Position numbers and translations under genes: made by a program
Assembly (NCBI GenBank): GCA_027068235.1
Contig: JAMOUE010000194.1
Location: forward strand, 1-9,616
Direction: 5' to 3'
Length of the DNA stretch: 9,616 bases
Origin: Deltaproteobacteria bacterium
GTDB lineage: Bacteria > Desulfobacterota > Dissulfuribacteria > Dissulfuribacterales > QOAL01
Shown: positions 6,212-9,616 of the stretch, piece after piece
How the letters are laid out: every line of letters begins with the position of its first letter
Numbering within the stretch: the first letter of the stretch is position 1
Notes under the pieces: generated by a model
Database searches by the model: none
What the model was told of the DNA's origin: nothing
The model's input: only the letters and a program-made list of their open reading frames with translations

Positions 6212-6823
6212 ATGGATTTTGAAAGACACGAAACAAATAGTGCACGCCTTATTCTTTATGCATTCATACGTTCTGCATTTGATTCACCTCCTAATCAGGA
6301 AAAGTTTGACTATTGGCTTAGTCTATTAAGTTCGCTATATGGCGGAACAGGATTGTCTGAGCTTGATGATGCAATTATACAACTAAAATCTGCATTGGAA
6401 CAAAATGGATTAATTTCTTGCCAGAATGAATACTATGAACTGTTTGAAAACCCTTTTAGTAGTCTTGCTATTCATCTTTACGCATCATACTACATTGACG
6501 GAAAAATTATGGGCCCAAGCCTTGTAAAACTTAGGCAGTTGCTCTATAACCTTAACATAGGAAAAGTAAAAAATTTTAACGAGTCTGAGGATCACCTGGT
6601 ATTTCTGATAGATTTGATGATGTTTCTGATCCAGAGGGGGAATCAGGACTCAAATAGGTCATTAAAGGCTCAAAAGGAAATAATAGAGGATTATTTAAGG
6701 CCTATTATAGAAGGGGCTAACCGGGTTATAAAAAATTACGATGATTTTTTGATTTATAAATCCTTCTTCAAGATTGCCAGGTCATTTCTCAGTTTAGAAC
6801 AATGTCTGTTCCCCTCAGACTGA
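6212..6823 (+). CDS. TorD-family chaperone for formate dehydrogenase
   Basis: This 203-residue, mostly helical protein has the TorD/DmsD family layout. EYYELFENP (73-81) matches the EY-x-x-LF-x-x-P motif, LYASYYIDGKIMGP (89-102) matches the S-x-Y-x-x-G region, and EDHLVFLIDLMMFL (126-139) matches the conserved (P/E)DH-L helix. Such cytoplasmic proteins bind the Tat signal of one molybdoenzyme, keep it from export until the cofactor is loaded, and protect the apoprotein. Its position two genes before a Tat-dependent formate dehydrogenase makes that enzyme the likely client, as for FdhM of Campylobacter jejuni. It starts 13 nt after the ferredoxin-like gene, with only a weak ribosome site (TAGGAAA, 6201-6207), so translational coupling is plausible. 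The assignment is by motif, since sequence similarity in this family is low. Confidence 0.75.
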   Translation: MDFERHETNSARLILYAFIRSAFDSPPNQEKFDYWLSLLSSLYGGTGLSELDDAIIQLKSALEQNGLISCQNEYYELFENPFSSLAIHLYASYYIDGKIMGPSLVKLRQLLYNLNIGKVKNFNESEDHLVFLIDLMMFLIQRGNQDSNRSLKAQKEIIEDYLRPIIEGANRVIKNYDDFLIYKSFFKIARSFLSLEQCLFPSD

Positions 6824-6834
6824 CCAGTCAACAC

Positions 6835-6841
6835 AAGGAGG
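6835..6841 (+). promoter_or_regulatory. Ribosome binding site that decides the start of the small Tat gene
   Basis: AAGGAGG stands 5 nt before the ATG at 6847. It rules out the longer in-frame start at 6802, which overlaps the chaperone gene, has no ribosome site and would bury the twin-arginine motif behind 15 extra residues. Confidence 0.8.
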
Positions 6842-6846
6842 GAGTC

Positions 6847-7053
6847 ATGAAAAATAAAAACGTTGCAGACAATACAAGGCGTTCCTTAATAAAGGGGTTC
6901 TTTATTGCAGGTGCAGCCGCCTTGGCAGGAACTGCAACTGCTGAGCAAAAAGCGTACGATTCAAAAAAGTCTGTCAACAATATGGACGACCAGGAAATCC
7001 TTTACAGGGAGACGGAAGAGTTCAGGTCATATTACAATTCCCTTTTGGACTGA
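6847..7053 (+). CDS. Small twin-arginine signal protein next to formate dehydrogenase
   Basis: This 68-residue protein starts with a Tat signal: NTRRSLIKGFF at residues 9-19, with the twin arginines at 11-12. A hydrophobic stretch rich in Ala and Gly runs to about residue 30, and an ATA site around 30-32 could be cleaved. The mature part would be only about 36 residues, ending ILYRETEEFRSYYNSLLD. This matches the short 'formate dehydrogenase region TAT target' family, whose C-terminus also has a YRETE-x-x-R-x-YY pattern. Its role is not known. Because it is encoded directly before the catalytic subunit and shares its export route, it may be a small periplasmic or membrane-facing part of the complex, or an assembly factor. 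It starts 23 nt after the chaperone gene and ends 19 nt before the dehydrogenase. Confidence 0.8.
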   Translation: MKNKNVADNTRRSLIKGFFIAGAAALAGTATAEQKAYDSKKSVNNMDDQEILYRETEEFRSYYNSLLD

Positions 7054-7059
7054 TTAACA

Positions 7060-7066
7060 AAGGAGG
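7060..7066 (+). promoter_or_regulatory. Strong ribosome binding site of the formate dehydrogenase gene
   Basis: AAGGAGG lies 6 nt before the ATG at 7073. It is among the strongest sites in the operon, which suits the gene for the structural enzyme. Confidence 0.8.
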
Positions 7067-7072
7067 TTTTAC

Positions 7073-9616
7073 ATGGCTTCCAGAAAGATAGTCAAGAAGG
7101 CAAGTGAAGGTAACTCGCACTTGGTCTCTACCAAGACGTTCACCATAAATCCAAAACTTGCCAGGCGTTCTTTTATGAAGATTGCTGCTGCTACCGCTGC
7201 GGTAGCAGGCATGAGTTTTGGCCCCAAGGTAGTTAGGGAGCTAAAGGCAGAAGAGAAAAAAGAGGCATACCCTGGCTCCAAGCTAGTTCGTACAGTTTGT
7301 ACCCACTGCGCTGTAGGGTGTGGAATAAAAGCAGAGGTACAAAATGGTGTGTGGGTAAGGCAAGAGGTGGCTTCAGATCATCCTGTCTCACGTGGCGGCC
7401 ACTGCTGCAAAGGAGCTGGTGCAATCGATATGGTAACCAGTGAAAAACGCCTTACCTCTCCAATGAAAAAGGTCAACGGTAAGTGGCAAAAGATCTCATG
7501 GAAACAGGCATTGGATGAGGTTTGCTCAAAACTCATGGAGATTCGGGACAAGGATGGCCCAGATGCAGTTCACTGGAACGGCAGTGCCAAGGTCTCCAAC
7601 GAGATGGCGTATCTCCAAAGAAAACTTGCTGCCTTTTGGGGCACAAATAACATAGATCACCAGGCCCGAATATGACACTCCACCACGGTGGCAGGTGTCG
7701 CCAACACATGGGGTTACGGGGCAATGACCAACAGCATGAACGACATACGTCATTCCAAGTTGGTCTTTATGATAGGATCAAACGCTGCCGAGGCGCATCC
7801 TGTAGCGTTACAACACATCCTTTATGCAAAAGAGGTCAATAATGCACCCTTGATTGTTGTTGACCCTCGTTTTACAAAACTTGCTGCTAAGGCAACGGAC
7901 TATGTACGCATAAGGCCAGGCACAGATACAGCCTTTGTCATGGGGCTTGTAAACGAGATCGTTTCAAATGGCTGGCATGATAAAGACTTTATACAGAAAC
8001 GTGTGGCTGGTTTCCCAGAAATGGTTGAATATGCCAAACATTATACCCCTGAAGTGGTAGAGGATATCACAGGAATTCCAGCCTCTGAGGTGAAACGCAT
8101 AGCAAAACTTCTTGCCACCCACAGGCCAGGAACAGTGGTCTGGTGCATGGGAGCAACACAGCACTCTATTGGCTCTAGTAACACCAGGGCCCTTTGCATC
8201 TTGCAGCTTGTTTTAGGAAACATGGGAGTTTCTGGTGGGGGAACCAACATATTCCGCGGCCACGACAATGTTCAGGGCGCTACCGATATGTGCGTGCTCT
8301 CTCATTCACTTCCTGCCTACTACGGCATAAAGGACGGTTCCTGGAAACACTGGTGTAGGGTTTGGGGAGTTGACTATGAATGGATGAAATCCCGCTTCCA
8401 TTCAAAGGAATATATGAACAAAAAGGGCTTTACCCTGGCACGCTGGTATCAGGGCGTCATACAGGAGGACAAGATAAGCCAGTACACCCCCATTAAAGCA
8501 GTTGTATTTTGGGGATGTGCATCAAATTCCCAGAGCCAGTATCATAAGTTAAAAAAGGCCCTTGATAAGCTGGATCTCGTGGTGATAATCGATCCTTTCC
8601 CAACGATGACGGCAGCAGCTTGTGAGAAGGACAATGTCTATCTTCTTCCTTCATCCAGCCAGTATGAGACTGAGGGAAGCGTCACATCCAGCTCCAGACA
8701 GATACAGTGGCGTTTCAAAGTGGTAGATCCAGTTCATGATTCCAAGGATGACTATTGGATAATGGACGAGATGGTTAAGCGTTTTGGCTTCCACGACAAA
8801 TTCTACAAAAATATAAAGAAGATCCCTGAAGACATTACAAAGGAACTTTGTAGTGGTTCCCTCACCATTGGCTATAATGGTGCATTGCCAGACAGGATAA
8901 AGAAACATACCCTACACTGGGAGACCTTTGACGTGGATACCCTCCAGGCAAAAGGTGGCCCATGTGATGGTGAATATTATGGACTGCCATGGCCATGTTG
9001 GACTGAGACACACCCTGGCACACCAATCCTTTACGACATCTCAAAACCTGTAGCCAAAGGCGGCCTACCCTTCAGAGCCCGTTTTGGTACAGAACACACT
9101 TACTGGAATGGAAGAAAAGAAAATCTGCTGGCAGCCCAAGGTGTCTATAACCCAGGTAGTGAGGTAAAAGGTGGATACCCTGAATTTAAAGATGTTGTGC
9201 CAGGTACCAATTGGAAGACAGATCTCTCGCAAAAGACAATAAAGGTGGCCATATCTAAGGGGATGGCTCCTTTTGGAAATGCAAGGGCCAGGTGCGTATG
9301 CTGGAATTTCCCAGACCAGGTACCTATCCACAGAGAGCCCATCCACTCTCCAAGGCCAGATCTAATTGCCAAATATCCTACCTATCCTGACAAAGAGGAA
9401 CAGTACCGGGTCTATACAAAGTTCAAAAGCGAACAAAAGCCAGATTTGGTAAAGAAGTTCCCGTACATTCTCATTACAGGCAGGATGGTTGAGCACATGG
9501 GAGGTGGAGCAGAAACTAGGTCAAACAAGTATCTGGCAGAGCTTGCCTCTCAGATGTATGCAGAGATAAATATCCGTCTTGCCAACAACCTTGGCATTAG
9601 GGACGGGGACATGATG
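7073..9616 (+). CDS. fdhA: Selenocysteine formate dehydrogenase, catalytic alpha subunit (3' end outside window)
   Basis: This molybdopterin (Mo or W) enzyme oxidises formate to CO2, probably on the periplasmic side. The frame is open for 848 codons to the window edge if the TGA at 7673-7675 is read as selenocysteine, residue 201. The context DHQARI-U-HSTTVAGVAN is the family's active site, and the His after U is the conserved catalytic His. A Tat signal (ARRSFMKIAAATAAVAG, R31-R32) follows an unusually long 30-residue leader. One [4Fe-4S] site is C76, C79, C83 and C111 (or C112) of GHCCKG; K113 is the conserved relay lysine. R395 in FRGHDNVQGATDM matches the substrate-site Arg. The dinucleotide-binding C-terminal domain starts near residue 797 and is cut off. 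Proteins of this type run to about 930-940 residues, so roughly 90 are missing. Beta and gamma subunit genes would be expected downstream. Confidence 0.95.
7188..7208 (+). repeat. Perfect 9-bp hairpin inside the Tat-signal coding region of the formate dehydrogenase gene
   Basis: CTGCTACCG (7188-7196) and CGGTAGCAG (7200-7208) are exact inverted repeats around the 3-nt loop CTG. They lie in the codons for the Ala-rich hydrophobic part of the signal peptide (about residues 39-46), some 115 nt after the start. It could slow ribosomes while the signal emerges, or simply reflect repeated Ala codons. No T-run follows, so it is not a terminator. Confidence 0.5.
7673..7675 (+). other. In-frame UGA decoded as selenocysteine (residue 201)
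   Basis: TGA falls exactly where the catalytic Sec or Cys of formate dehydrogenases lies. Homology continues in the same frame on both sides (NNIDHQARI before, HSTTVAGVANTWGYG after), and no other stop occurs in the following 647 codons. A normal stop or frameshift would not preserve this. The host must therefore have SelA, SelB, SelD and tRNA-Sec, none of which lie in the window. Confidence 0.95.
7677..7714 (+). promoter_or_regulatory. Bacterial SECIS hairpin after the selenocysteine codon
   Basis: Directly after the TGA a 38-nt hairpin can form. The lower stem is ACTCCA (7677-7682) with TGGGGT (7709-7714), including one G-U pair. An internal loop follows, then an upper stem TGGC (7689-7692) with GCCA (7700-7703) closing the loop AGGTGTC. 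The upper loop keeps the GGU core recognised by SelB in fdnG/fdhF-type elements, and the distance from the UGA fits. The fold was worked out by eye, without energy calculation. Confidence 0.7.

Noticed and set aside
6802..6846. An upstream ATG at 6802 as the start of the small Tat protein.
   Set aside because: AAGGAGG lies 5 nt before the ATG at 6847, and the shorter start places the twin arginines near the N-terminus as expected.
7073..7675. A 200-residue truncated protein ending at TGA 7673-7675, or a formate dehydrogenase pseudogene.
   Set aside because: Homology continues in the same frame for 647 more codons, the stop lies at the known Sec position, and a SECIS-like hairpin follows.
1..9616. 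CRISPR array, tRNA, rRNA, attachment site or replication origin.
   Set aside because: No spaced direct repeats, no cloverleaf or rRNA-like segments, no integrase gene and no cluster of DnaA boxes were seen on either strand.

Overview
The window looks like chromosome from an anaerobic, Gram-negative-type bacterium that makes selenoproteins. Three things suggest this: a Tat-exported molybdenum/tungsten formate dehydrogenase read through an in-frame UGA (selenocysteine), a six-cluster ferredoxin-like protein, and a heptosyltransferase-like glycosyltransferase of the type that builds surface polysaccharide. The formate dehydrogenase closely resembles the type found in Campylobacterota and Thermodesulfobacteriota. 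The exact lineage cannot be fixed from the sequence alone. Base composition is moderately AT-rich.

Left part (1-1081). A minus-strand gene runs off the left edge (1-579) and resembles a family 9 glycosyltransferase (heptosyltransferase type). Behind it lies a decayed IS3-type orfA (about 618-943, minus strand) with stop codons and a frameshift. No orfB is left. The rest, up to 1081, holds no gene that I can see.

Middle (1082-2353). This is a complete, apparently intact IS3-family insertion sequence, transcribed on the minus strand. It has imperfect terminal inverted repeats, a 3-bp CAA target duplication, orfA and orfB overlapping by ATGA, and a DD35E catalytic triad. A good -1 frameshift signal is present: a T TTT TTA heptamer, an 8-nt spacer and a 7-bp stem. 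The element sits only about 105 bp upstream of the next operon.

Right part (2459-9616). Five plus-strand genes with very small gaps form one apparent operon: (1) a fused homocysteine S-methyltransferase / methylenetetrahydrofolate reductase; (2) a 613-residue protein with six predicted [4Fe-4S] sites and a C-terminal zinc-ribbon-like cysteine set; (3) a TorD-family chaperone; (4) a 68-residue Tat-signal protein of the kind found beside formate dehydrogenases; (5) the catalytic alpha subunit of a selenocysteine formate dehydrogenase, cut by the right edge. Genes 2-5 make a coherent formate dehydrogenase assembly and electron-transfer set. The one-carbon enzyme at the head links formate oxidation to folate and methionine metabolism by position, but any functional link is inference.

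No tRNA, rRNA, CRISPR array or convincing rho-independent terminator was seen. I did not find an undescribed system that I could defend strongly. The best candidates for a second look are the multi-cluster ferredoxin-like protein with its uncharacterised central domain, and the frameshift signal of the insertion sequence.
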